Origin: Oscillatoriaceae cyanobacterium M33_DOE_052
GTDB taxonomy: Bacteria; Cyanobacteriota; Cyanobacteriia; Cyanobacteriales; Laspinemataceae
Direction: 5' to 3'
Length of the DNA: 51,753 nucleotides
Assembly (NCBI GenBank): GCA_015296065.1
Contig: DVDU01000101.1
Coordinates: 1 to 51,753, forward strand
The notes under the pieces were generated by a model. It searched no databases, had not been told where the DNA came from, and worked only from the letters and a program-made list of their open reading frames with translations. How positions within the stretch are numbered: the stretch's first letter is position 1; each line of letters opens with the position of its first letter. This document shows, in pieces, positions 18,093 through 26,545 of this stretch. The translations under genes and the position numbers were made by a program.

Positions 18093-19169
18093 ATGAAAAA
18101 CAAGTACGCGCCGATTGTTGTTGGGGTGAGTCTAATTTTTAGTTACAGCATCACCGCCACAAGTGTCGCCAGCAATTTGATTAGCCAAAAAGTGATTCCC
18201 CTGAACGTTAACTTGCGTTCCGATAGTAAATCCCTTACTTCTGGGAATTTTGCTCAGCCAGTCATTCTTTCAGATATGGGTTCTATCAGGGAACCGCGCC
18301 AACTCACAGGACATACAGGCAATGTGATTAGTGTAATATTCAGTCCCGACGGTAAAACCCTGGCTTCTGGAAGTACGGATAATACAGTGCGATTGTGGGA
18401 TGTGGCATCTGGGAGGGAACTACGCCAACTCACTGGACATACAGACTGGGTTAATAGCATCGCTTTCAGTCCCGATGGTAAAACCCTGGCTTCTGGGAGT
18501 GACGATCAAACAGTGCGACTTTGGCAGGTGGCATCTGGGAGAGAATTACATCAATTCACTGGACATACAAGGGATGTCAATAGCATCGCTTTCAGTCCTG
18601 ATGGTAAAACCCTGGCTTCTGGGGGTGGGGATGGTGTAGTGCGGTTGTGGGATGTGGGATCTCGGAGGGAATTGCAAAATCTCTATGTCTATCAAAGCGT
18701 GAATAGCGTTGCCTTCAGTCCCGATGGTAAAACCCTCACTTCTGGGAGTGGGGATGGTAAATTGTTGCTATGGGATGCCGCTACAGGAGAGGAACTGCGG
18801 CCCTTTCGTGAAGATTATGCAAGCAGTGTCGAAAGCATCGCCTTTAGTCTCGATGGTAAATACCTGGCTTCTGGAGGTTTGAATGGTACATTACTGCTAT
18901 GGGATGCGGCTTCTGGCCGGGAACTGCGCCAATTCACTGGACATACATCGGAAGTGCATAGCGTTGCCTTCAGTCCCGATGGCAAATACCTCGCTTCTGG
19001 GGGTCAGGAGGGTGTGGTGCGACTGTGGGATGTGGCATCTGGCAGGGAACTGCGCCAACTCACTGGAAATACATCCCCTGTGAATAGCGTCGCCTTTAGT
19101 CCCGATGGTAAATACCTGGCTTCTGGTAGTGATGATATTGTGGTGCGGTTGTGGGATATTGGGGACTAA
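18093..19169 (+). CDS. Exported WD40 beta-propeller protein 1 (7 blades)
   Basis: 358-residue protein with an N-terminal signal peptide (MKNKY, hydrophobic core IVVGVSLIF, cleavage likely near TSVAS), so it should act outside the cytoplasm. Seven WD40 repeats of about 42 residues run from about 70 to the end, each with the pattern SPDGKTLASGS...VRLWDVASGRELRQ. Seven blades make one closed propeller. It lacks the N-terminal module of about 100 residues found in the next three genes. AAGGAAGGA lies before the ATG. No catalytic domain is present, so it is probably a binding scaffold; its partner is unknown. Confidence 0.93.
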   Translation: MKNKYAPIVVGVSLIFSYSITATSVASNLISQKVIPLNVNLRSDSKSLTSGNFAQPVILSDMGSIREPRQLTGHTGNVISVIFSPDGKTLASGSTDNTVRLWDVASGRELRQLTGHTDWVNSIAFSPDGKTLASGSDDQTVRLWQVASGRELHQFTGHTRDVNSIAFSPDGKTLASGGGDGVVRLWDVGSRRELQNLYVYQSVNSVAFSPDGKTLTSGSGDGKLLLWDAATGEELRPFREDYASSVESIAFSLDGKYLASGGLNGTLLLWDAASGRELRQFTGHTSEVHSVAFSPDGKYLASGGQEGVVRLWDVASGRELRQLTGNTSPVNSVAFSPDGKYLASGSDDIVVRLWDIGD

Positions 19170-19221
19170 ATAGTGATGTCCTCACCACTGCCCTGATTTA
19201 TTCAGAAAGGAATTTTAGGCC
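19170..19221 (+). repeat. Conserved WD40 inter-gene spacer (copies also at 21055-21105 and 23077-23128)
   Basis: The three spacers of 51-52 bases are nearly the same sequence, running from AAATAGT through TCCTCACCACTGCCCT and TTTATTCAGAAAGGAATTTT to the next ATG. The AAGGA is about 13 bases from the start codon. They show that gene plus leader was duplicated as a unit, and the tight spacing suggests co-transcription. Confidence 0.9.
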
Positions 19222-21054
19222 ATGAAAAACAAGTACGTGCCGATTGTTGTTGGGGTGAGTCTAATTTTTAGTTCCAGCATCACCGCCACAAGTTTCGCCA
19301 GCAATTTGATTAGCAAAAATCTGGAAACAGCCGCCACAAACCACGACTTCAACTCTCCGCAATCGAGGGAAATGTCAGCAGAGAAAATCGCCCATGGACA
19401 ACAACTACGCGGTGATTTCATCCTCCCCGCATTACAGCAACAAGGGATGGTAAAGCGACTGGGACAGGGAGAAGCCAGAAAAGTAATTGCCCTGAACCAA
19501 GAATTAACCGTAGTGATTTCTGCTGGTGGAGCAACTTTATTTAATATGGCTACTGGGGAAGCTCTCTGGGAAATTGATTGTCCCGCTTATGGTGGGGCTG
19601 TCAGTGCCAATGGGCGGTTATTGGCATTATATAAGAATAGAGATATTTATCTGTGGGATTTAACCACCGGGCAGTTTTTGTACCAAATCACTGAACCGGC
19701 AAAGGGTTTGGGAAGCGTCAGCTTCAGTCCAGATAGTCAAACCCTGGCTTCTGCGAATTTTGATAACACAGTGCGACTGTGGGATGTGGCTACGGGACGG
19801 GAACTGCGCCAACTCACCGGACATACAAGCAGTGTGAATAGCCTCACCTTCAGTCCAGATGGTCAAACCCTGGCTTCTGGGAGTTTGGATGATACAGTGC
19901 GGCTGTGGGATGTGGCTACGGGACGGGAACTCCGCCAACTCACCGGACATACACGGAGTGTGGATAGCGTCAGTTTCAGTCCTGATGGTAAATACCTCGC
20001 TTCTGGGAGTGAGGACAATACAGTGCGGCTGTGGGATGTGGCTACGGGACGGGAACTGCGCCAAATCACCGGACATACAGACCGCTTGTGGAGCGTCAGC
20101 TTCAGTTCAGATGGTCAAACCCTGGCTTCTGGGAGTGGGGATAAAACAGTGCGACTGTGGGATGTGGCTACGGGACGGGAACTGCGCCAACTCACCGGAC
20201 ATACAAACACTGTGATAAGCGTCAGTTTCAGTCCAGATGGTCAAACCCTGGCTTCTGCTGCGATTTACGATAAAACAGTGCGACTGTGGGATGTGGCTAC
20301 GGGACGGGAACTGCACCAACTGGGACTTGCGGGGGGTGTGAGAAGCGTCGGTTTCAGTCCAAATGGTAAAACCCTGGCTTCTGGGAGTATTGATAAAACA
20401 GTGCGACTGTGGGATGTGGCTACAGGACGGGAACTCCGCCAACTCACCGGACATACAAGCGATGTGACAAGCGTCAGCTTCAGTCCAAATGGTCAAACCC
20501 TGGCTTCTGGGAGTGAGGACAATACAGTGCGGCTGTGGGATGTGGCTACGGGACGGGAACTCCGCCAACTCACCGGACATACAGACTATGCGCTGAGCGT
20601 AGTCTTCAGTCCTGATGGTCAAACCCTGGCTCTTGGGAGTGGGATTACAGTGCGACTGTGGGATGTGGCTACGGGACGGGAACTCCGCCAACTCACCGGA
20701 CATACAAGCAGTGTGGATAGCGTCAGCTTCAGTCCAGATGGTAAATACCTCGCTTCTGGGAGTAGTGATAAAACAGTGCGACTGTGGGATGTGGCTACGG
20801 GACGGAAACGTCGCCAACTCACCGGACATACAAGCTTTGTGGATAGTGTCAGCTTCAGTCCAGATGGTAAAACCCTGGCTTCTGGGAGTTGGGATAAAAC
20901 AGTGCGACTGTGGGATGTGGCTACGGGACGGAAACTGCACCAACTCACCGGACATACAAACTATGTGAGAAGTGTCAGCTTCAGTCCTGATGGTAAATAT
21001 CTTGCTTCTGGGAGTTGGGATGGGACGGTGCGGTTGTGGGCTCTTGGGGACTAA
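19222..21054 (+). CDS. Exported WD40 beta-propeller protein 2 (about 13 blades)
   Basis: 610 residues. The signal peptide (MKNKYVPIVVGVSLIF, TSFAS) is nearly identical to gene 1. A module at about 30-130 (LRGDFILPALQQQGMVKRL, ATLFNMATGEALWEIDCPA, RDIYLWDLTTGQFLYQ) includes two divergent blades. Eleven canonical WD40 repeats follow, most sharing LTGHT...SVSFSPDG...TVRLWDVATGRELRQ almost letter for letter, also at DNA level. Thirteen blades suggest two propellers, one short by a blade or completed by the divergent segment. One repeat (ALSVVFSPDGQTLALGSGITV) is shortened by two residues. The spacer to the previous gene is 52 bases. Confidence 0.94.
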   Translation: MKNKYVPIVVGVSLIFSSSITATSFASNLISKNLETAATNHDFNSPQSREMSAEKIAHGQQLRGDFILPALQQQGMVKRLGQGEARKVIALNQELTVVISAGGATLFNMATGEALWEIDCPAYGGAVSANGRLLALYKNRDIYLWDLTTGQFLYQITEPAKGLGSVSFSPDSQTLASANFDNTVRLWDVATGRELRQLTGHTSSVNSLTFSPDGQTLASGSLDDTVRLWDVATGRELRQLTGHTRSVDSVSFSPDGKYLASGSEDNTVRLWDVATGRELRQITGHTDRLWSVSFSSDGQTLASGSGDKTVRLWDVATGRELRQLTGHTNTVISVSFSPDGQTLASAAIYDKTVRLWDVATGRELHQLGLAGGVRSVGFSPNGKTLASGSIDKTVRLWDVATGRELRQLTGHTSDVTSVSFSPNGQTLASGSEDNTVRLWDVATGRELRQLTGHTDYALSVVFSPDGQTLALGSGITVRLWDVATGRELRQLTGHTSSVDSVSFSPDGKYLASGSSDKTVRLWDVATGRKRRQLTGHTSFVDSVSFSPDGKTLASGSWDKTVRLWDVATGRKLHQLTGHTNYVRSVSFSPDGKYLASGSWDGTVRLWALGD

Positions 21055-21105
21055 ATAGTATGTTTTCACCACTGCCCTAATTTATTCAGAAAGGAATTTT
21101 ATGCC

Positions 21106-23076
21106 ATGAAAAACAAGTACGCGCCGATTGTTGTTGGGGTGAGTCTAATTTTTAGTTCCAGCATCACCGCCACAAGTTTCGCCAGCAATTTGATTAACCA
21201 AAATCTTGGAACAACTGCCACAAACTATGACTTGAACTCTCCGCAACCGAGGGAAGTGTCAGGGGAGAACATCGCCCAGGCACAACAATTACGCGGTGAT
21301 TTCATCCTCCCCGCATTACAGCAACAAGGCATGGCCAAGCGACTGGGACGGGGAGAGGTCAGACAAGTAATTGCTCTCAACCAGGAATTAACCGTGGTGA
21401 TTGCCACTGGTGGAGCAACTTTATTTAATCTAGCCACTGGAGAGGCTCTCTGGGAAATCGATTGTCCGGCTTCGGGTGGGGCGGTTAGTGCCGACGGGCG
21501 GTTACTCGCTCTACGAAAGTACAGCGAAATTTATCTGTGGGATTTAACCAACGGGCAGTTTTTGCGAGAACTCACTGGATATACAACGGGTGTGAATAGC
21601 ATCGCCTTTAGTCCTGATGGCAAATATCTGGTTTCTGGCAGTGAGGATAAAACAGTAAGACTGTGGGATGTAGTATCTGGGGGGGAACTACGCCAACTCA
21701 CTGGACATACCAACAGGGTGGAAAGCGTTGCCTTTAGTCCTGATGGTAAATATGTTGCTTCTGGGGGTGTGGACAGTGTGCGACTGTGGGATGCAACCAC
21801 GGGACGGGAACTCCGCCAATTCGCTCTAGATAGAAAGTATGTGAACCACATCGCTTTCAGTCCTGATGGTAAATCCTTGGCTTCTGGGGGTTTGGATGGG
21901 GTAGTAAGACTGTGGAATGTGTCTTCAGGAAAGGAATTGCGCCAGTTCTCTGTAGATCAAGATCCGGTGGTTAGCATCGCCTTTAGTCCCGATGGTAAAT
22001 CCTTGGCTTCCTCTGGCAATAGTGGTAATACAGTGCGATTGTGGGATGTGGCATCTGGCAGGGAAATCCGCCAACTTACTGGATATACAAGCAGTGTGAG
22101 TAGCGTCAGCTTCAGTCCCGATGGTAAAACCCTGACTTCTGGGAGCAGTGATAATACAGTGCGATTGTGGGATGTGGCATCTGGCAGGGAACTACGTCAA
22201 CTCACTGGACATACAAACAGCGTGCAAAGCGTTGCCTTTAGTCCTGATGGTCAAACCTTGGCTTCTGGGCATATTGATAATACAGTAAGACTTTGGAATG
22301 CAGCTACAGGTCAGCAAATCCGCCAACTCACACATACAGACCGGGTGAAAAGTGTCACCTTCAGTCCCGATGGGAAATACCTGGCTTCTGGGAGTGAGGA
22401 TGTCACAGTGCGACTATGGGATGTGGCTACAGGACAGGAACTCCGCCAATTCAAGGGACATACAAGCAGTGTGTGGAGCATTACTTTTAGTCCCGATGGG
22501 AAATACCTGGCTTCTGGGTGTGGTAGATATTCTGGCGATGAAACAGTGCGATTGTGGGATGTGGCTACAGGAAAGGAATTGCGCCAATTTTCTGGACATA
22601 CATCGGAAGTGATCGGCCTTGCCTTCAGTCCGGATGGAAAATCTCTGGCTTCTGGGACTCAGAATGGTATGGTGCGGTTGTGGGATACAACTACAGGACA
22701 GGAAATACGTCAACTCACAGTCAGTACAAACAGGGTGGATAGCATCGCCTTCAGTCCCGATGGTAAATATCTGGCTTCTGGGAGTCAGGAGGGTGTGGTG
22801 CGACTGTGGGATATAAATACAGGAAAGGAACTGCGCCAATTCTCTGGACATACAATCGTTGTGTTAAGCCTCGCCTTCAGTCCCGATGGTAAATACCTGG
22901 CTTCTGGAAGTGGAGATACTACAGTACGACTGTGGGATATAAATACAGGAAAGGAACTGCGCCAGTTCTCTGCATATAGAGGTATCGTGTTTAGCGTCGC
23001 CTTCAGTCCCGATGGTAAATACCTGGCTTCTGAGAGTGGGGATGGTGTGGTGCGATTGTGGAATCTTGGAAACTAA
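21106..23076 (+). CDS. Exported WD40 beta-propeller protein 3 (14 blades)
   Basis: 656 residues with the same signal peptide (MKNKYAPIVVGVSLIF) and the same N-terminal module (LRGDFILPALQQQGMAKRL, two divergent blades) as gene 2. Twelve canonical repeats follow, giving 14 blades, the number expected for two closed seven-bladed propellers. The blades are more varied than in gene 2 (e.g. FALDRKYVNHIAFSPDG, FSVDQDPVVSIAFSPDG). One blade carries a loop insertion, CGRYSGDET. It ends LWNLGN, like LWDIGD and LWALGD in its neighbours. No enzyme motif is seen. Confidence 0.94.
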   Translation: MKNKYAPIVVGVSLIFSSSITATSFASNLINQNLGTTATNYDLNSPQPREVSGENIAQAQQLRGDFILPALQQQGMAKRLGRGEVRQVIALNQELTVVIATGGATLFNLATGEALWEIDCPASGGAVSADGRLLALRKYSEIYLWDLTNGQFLRELTGYTTGVNSIAFSPDGKYLVSGSEDKTVRLWDVVSGGELRQLTGHTNRVESVAFSPDGKYVASGGVDSVRLWDATTGRELRQFALDRKYVNHIAFSPDGKSLASGGLDGVVRLWNVSSGKELRQFSVDQDPVVSIAFSPDGKSLASSGNSGNTVRLWDVASGREIRQLTGYTSSVSSVSFSPDGKTLTSGSSDNTVRLWDVASGRELRQLTGHTNSVQSVAFSPDGQTLASGHIDNTVRLWNAATGQQIRQLTHTDRVKSVTFSPDGKYLASGSEDVTVRLWDVATGQELRQFKGHTSSVWSITFSPDGKYLASGCGRYSGDETVRLWDVATGKELRQFSGHTSEVIGLAFSPDGKSLASGTQNGMVRLWDTTTGQEIRQLTVSTNRVDSIAFSPDGKYLASGSQEGVVRLWDINTGKELRQFSGHTIVVLSLAFSPDGKYLASGSGDTTVRLWDINTGKELRQFSAYRGIVFSVAFSPDGKYLASESGDGVVRLWNLGN

Positions 23077-23128
23077 ATAGTGATGTCCTCACCACTGCCC
23101 TGATTTATTCAGAAAGGAATTTTAGGCC

Positions 23129-24478
23129 ATGAAAAACAAGTCTGCAGCGATTTTATTCGGGGTGAGTCTAATTTTTTGCGCCGCAAGTTCCGCCAGCAAT
23201 TTGATGAACCAAAATCTTGGAACAACTGCTACAAACCATGACTTCAATTCCCCGCAACCGAGGGGCTTATTAGAGGATAAAATCGCCCAGGCACAACAAC
23301 TACGCGGCTATTTCACCCTGCCCGCATTACAGCAACAAGGCATGGTAAAGCGACTGGGACGGGGAAAAGTCAGACAAGTAATTGCTCTCCAGCAAGACTT
23401 TGCCGTTGTGATCGCTACTGGTGGAGCAACTTTATTTAATCTCGCCACTGGGGAAGACCTCTGGGAAATTGATTGTCCTGCTAATGGTGGGGCAGTCAGC
23501 GCCGATCAGCGGTTATTGGCATTATATAAGGACAAAGATATTTATCTGTGGGATTTAACTACTGGGCAGTTTTTGCACCAATTCTTTGGACATACAGGCG
23601 ATGTGAACAGCATCAGCTTCAGTCCCGATGGTCAAACCCTGGCTTCTGGGAGTGATACAGTGCGACTGTGGGATGTGGCTACAGGAGAGGAACTCCGCCA
23701 ATTCACTGGAGATATAGACTGGGTGAATAGCGTCAGCTTCAGTCCTGATGGGAAATACCTGGCTTCTGGAGGTGGGGATAATACAGTGCGACTGTGGGAT
23801 GTGGCGACAGGAGAGGAACTCCGCCAATTCACTGGAGATGCAAGCAGTGTGAGTAGCGTCAGCTTCAGTCCCGATGGTAAAACCCTAGCTTCTGGGAGTG
23901 GTGGCGATGATAAAACAGTGCGACTATGGGATGTGGCTACAGGACAAGAACTCCGCCAATTCTCTGGAGATACAACAGCCATCTTCAGTCCCGATGGAAA
24001 ATACCTGGCTTCTGAGACTGGGGATGAAGTGCGACTGTGGGATGTGGCTACAGGAGAGGAACTCCGCCAATTCCAGGGACATACATGGAGTGTGAGTAGC
24101 ATCAGCTTCAGTCCCGATGGGAAATACCTGGTTTCTGGGAGTGCGTGCGGTAGCCACAATTGTGATCCAGTAGCGCGACTATGGGATGTGGCTACAGGAA
24201 AGGAGATCCGCCAATTCACAGGGCATCCAAACGGTGTGTGCTGCGTCAGCTTCAGTCCCGATGGAAAATACCTGGTTTCTGGGGGGTGTGGGGATATTTA
24301 TTTTGAGGGTGGTAGGGATGGTACAGTGAGACTGTGGGATGTGGCTACGGGACAGGAACTGCGCCAATTCACTGGACATGAAAGCATGGTGAGAAGCGTG
24401 GCTTTTAGTCCCGAAGGTAAATACCTCGCTTCTGGGAGTTTGGATGGGACGGTGCGATTGTGGGATATTGGGGACTAG
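23129..24478 (+). CDS. Exported WD40 beta-propeller protein 4 (about 9 blades)
   Basis: 449 residues. The signal peptide has diverged (MKNKSAAILFGVSLIFCAASSAS). A cysteine at position 17 is not in a normal lipobox because Phe precedes it. The N-terminal module (LRGYFTLPALQQQGMVKRL) is conserved, followed by seven canonical repeats. Several blades are abnormal: one lacks about five residues (FSGDTTAIFSPDG), and two have insertions with extra cysteines (SACGSHNCDPV and GGCGDIYFEGGRDG). These changes suggest relaxed or diversifying evolution at the end of the array. The stop is followed 77 bases later by the HTH gene. Confidence 0.93.
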   Translation: MKNKSAAILFGVSLIFCAASSASNLMNQNLGTTATNHDFNSPQPRGLLEDKIAQAQQLRGYFTLPALQQQGMVKRLGRGKVRQVIALQQDFAVVIATGGATLFNLATGEDLWEIDCPANGGAVSADQRLLALYKDKDIYLWDLTTGQFLHQFFGHTGDVNSISFSPDGQTLASGSDTVRLWDVATGEELRQFTGDIDWVNSVSFSPDGKYLASGGGDNTVRLWDVATGEELRQFTGDASSVSSVSFSPDGKTLASGSGGDDKTVRLWDVATGQELRQFSGDTTAIFSPDGKYLASETGDEVRLWDVATGEELRQFQGHTWSVSSISFSPDGKYLVSGSACGSHNCDPVARLWDVATGKEIRQFTGHPNGVCCVSFSPDGKYLVSGGCGDIYFEGGRDGTVRLWDVATGQELRQFTGHESMVRSVAFSPEGKYLASGSLDGTVRLWDIGD

Positions 24479-24555
24479 GAACTCCGAGGAGATGGTATGA
24501 CGCGGGAATGGGAGTGCGGCCATTTATAAGCGCTACATTACAAAGGAACACCACC

Positions 24556-24864
24556 ATGAATCGAGAAATCACCATTAAATCCAGCAGCGGCAACGTATTT
24601 TATGATTTGGGTCTAGATAACCCAGAAGAACTACTTGTGAAGGCAGAGATAGCTTTTCAACTCAACAATTTAATTACCAAAAACAATTTAACTGAAACTC
24701 AAGTGGCTAGCGTTTTGGGAATTGAACTTAATCAGATTTCTGAGTTAAGAGAAGGAAAGCTGAATGGCTTTTCCTTAGAAATTATGCGTGAATTTTTGAA
24801 GGCTCTGGGTGGTGATGTAGAAAAAGAAACCCGGTTTCTAGCTCTTAGCCAGGAGTCTATATAA
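24556..24864 (+). CDS. XRE/HigA-type helix-turn-helix protein, antitoxin-like
   Basis: 102 residues from the ATG at 24556 (AAAGGAACACCACC upstream). Residues about 20-85 form an XRE helix-turn-helix: LVKAEIAFQLNNLITKNN, LTETQVASVLGIELNQISELREGKL, SLEIMREFLKALGGDVE. This is the form seen in HigA-like antitoxins paired with a RelE/HigB toxin. No toxin gene lies on either side, so it is an orphan or a stand-alone regulator. After GGDVE the C-terminus (KETRFLALSQESI) is encoded by the dispersed palindrome AGAAACCCGGTTTCT (24825-24839), which seems to have replaced the normal tail. Confidence 0.85.
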   Translation: MNREITIKSSSGNVFYDLGLDNPEELLVKAEIAFQLNNLITKNNLTETQVASVLGIELNQISELREGKLNGFSLEIMREFLKALGGDVEKETRFLALSQESI

Positions 24865-24935
24865 AGAAATCGGGTTTATCGCTCCCTGTTCCGGTACGAT
24901 AGGTAACAGCCAATTAGGACAGAGAAGTAATAACT

Positions 24936-25931
24936 ATGAAAGCTGTTGTAATGACCAAACCGGGGGGGCCGGAAGTCCTGAAATATCAAGATGTGCCGGA
25001 TCCAAAACTGGAAACCGATACTCAAATTTTGGTGCGTCTGCGGGCCGCTGGTGTGAACCCCATTGATACGAAACTCCGCCAGCGAGGGACTTTGTTACCG
25101 AACCAAAAGCCAAATATCCTCGGTTGTGATGGCGCTGGAGTGGTGGAAGCGGTTGGCTCTGGGGTTAGTCGTTTTCAAGTTGGCGATGAGGTGTATTTCT
25201 GTCAGGGGGGTTTGGGTGGCCCCAGGGGGAATTATGCCGAATATATCGTGCTGGAAGAGCAACTGGTGGTGAAAAAACCGGCTTCTTTGAGCTTTGCGGA
25301 AGCAGCGGCGGCGCCTTTGGTGTTGCTGACGGCTTGGGAGGCGCTGTACGATCGGGCCCGTTTGGAAGCAGGCCAGCGGGTCCTGATTCACGGCGGTGCT
25401 GGCGGTGTCGGTCATGTGGCCATCCAATTGGCTAAACTCAAAGGTGCCGAAGTTTGCACTACCGTCAGTTCTGAGGAAAAGGCTTCTTTCGTCCGCAATT
25501 TGGGGGCAGATTTCGCTATTCTCTACAAGGAAAAAAACTTTGTGGAGGAGGTTTTAGACTGGACACACGGTGAGGGAGTGGATATTGCTTTTGACACTTT
25601 GGGGGGTAAGTTGTTTGAGGAAACTTTCCCCGCTGTGCGCATTTATGGCGATATTGTCACAATTTTGGAACCAGGGGCTGATACATCCTGGAAGGTGGCA
25701 AGAAATCGCAATCTTCGCATTAGCTTGGAGTTGATGCTGACGCCGATGTTGTCTGATAATATGGATTTGAAGTTGGACCAGGTGACGGTGCTGCGCGGGT
25801 GCGATCGGCTGATTGAAAAAGGCCAGCTCAAAATCCACCTCGGCAAAACTTTTCCCCTGAAAGAAGCAGCGGCGGCGCATACTTTATTAGAAGGTGGTTC
25901 GATGACGGGGAAGATTGCCCTGTTGATTTAA
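24936..25931 (+). CDS. Zinc-independent MDR alcohol dehydrogenase / quinone oxidoreductase
   Basis: 331-residue medium-chain reductase of the zeta-crystallin/quinone oxidoreductase group, expected to reduce quinones or enones with NADPH. It starts MKAVVMTKPGGPEVLKY. The catalytic domain has AAGVNPIDTKLRQRG and GCDGAGVVEAVGSGV without a zinc-binding cysteine set. The Rossmann motif is LIHGGAGGVGHVAIQLAK (150-167). The C-terminus GGSMTGKIALLI is typical. Length is normal. It stands alone between the HTH gene and a gene-poor gap. Confidence 0.92.
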   Translation: MKAVVMTKPGGPEVLKYQDVPDPKLETDTQILVRLRAAGVNPIDTKLRQRGTLLPNQKPNILGCDGAGVVEAVGSGVSRFQVGDEVYFCQGGLGGPRGNYAEYIVLEEQLVVKKPASLSFAEAAAAPLVLLTAWEALYDRARLEAGQRVLIHGGAGGVGHVAIQLAKLKGAEVCTTVSSEEKASFVRNLGADFAILYKEKNFVEEVLDWTHGEGVDIAFDTLGGKLFEETFPAVRIYGDIVTILEPGADTSWKVARNRNLRISLELMLTPMLSDNMDLKLDQVTVLRGCDRLIEKGQLKIHLGKTFPLKEAAAAHTLLEGGSMTGKIALLI

Positions 25932-26545
25932 AATAGCATTAAATGCTGTCTATTTTCAGCTTTAGGGAAGCGGTTATAATTTCCCTTCTCTAAAGTTTTT
26001 TAACCTAATCCAGGCATGATGAACGCATTTTTTTGAGCGGATTTACTCCGATGGAACTTTAGCTTGGCTGTCGAGACGATGACCATAATTAAATTTAGTT
26101 TCGAGTTGGTTGTCAATCTGTAATTGACGCCAAGCCGCCTCACGTGCCTGCAACTTCCGCCAACTCTTGATTTCCCAGCTAAACTCTAATTTTTTGTTAA
26201 ATCCCGTCGGAGCGGGAAAAACACCGTTAAGATGAAATAAGTTTCCACATTCATCAGGAATACCAGCTTTTACCCCCCATAAGCCAACCTCGGCGCTATT
26301 TTGAAGGGACCGCGATGGCGGAACTGACCGCCAGCATCAGGGAAAATGGCATTTTGCCACCGGTGCTGGCGCGATCGCTCGGGGATAAGTATGAAATAGT
26401 GGCGGGGGGACGGCGATATCGCGTTGGAGTTGGGTTTAACTGCAATTCCGGTGAGGGTCCGCGAGATGACTGATGTGGTGATCTCCCGGCTCAACCAACA
26501 GTTATAAAATTGTGACGATTTACTTTTTTTGAGGATTTAACTTAG
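25932..26545. other. 614-base gap with gene remnants
   Basis: Bases 26261-26507 hold the ParB remnant. On the minus strand a frame stays open from about 26300 to a stop at 26043 (73 or more codons, e.g. GIPDECGNLFHLNGVFPAP and WEIKSWRKLQAREAAWRQL). It looks coding but has no start and I do not recognise it; it may be the tail of a lost gene. The rest shows nothing. Confidence 0.4.
26261..26507 (+). pseudogene. ParB/Spo0J N-terminal domain fragment, frameshifted
   Basis: Frame 1 reads LLPPISQPRRYFEGTAMAEL, then SIRENGILPPVLARSL, then YEIVAGGRRYR, which are the conserved ParB nuclease-domain motifs. At about 26423 the frame shifts (two bases lost or one gained), and the frame continues LELGLTAIPVRVREMTD and ends VISRLNQQL. 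There is no start codon, and the helix-turn-helix and dimer domains are missing. It is a decayed piece, perhaps from a plasmid or integrated element; no parA is nearby. Confidence 0.85.

Noticed and set aside
20107-21072. 321-codon minus-strand open frame across the second WD40 gene
   Set aside because: It is a shadow: the repeated WD40 DNA has no stops in this antisense frame, so the frame stays open with every blade. There is no ribosome binding site or known domain. Similar shadows lie over the other WD40 genes.
23129-23200. Lipoprotein signal in WD40 gene 4
   Set aside because: Cys17 is preceded by Phe (LIFC), which does not fit a lipobox.
18093-24478. NLR-type or kinase-linked WD40 immune proteins
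   Set aside because: No NB-ARC, NACHT, kinase or effector domain is present, and signal peptides direct the proteins out of the cytoplasm.
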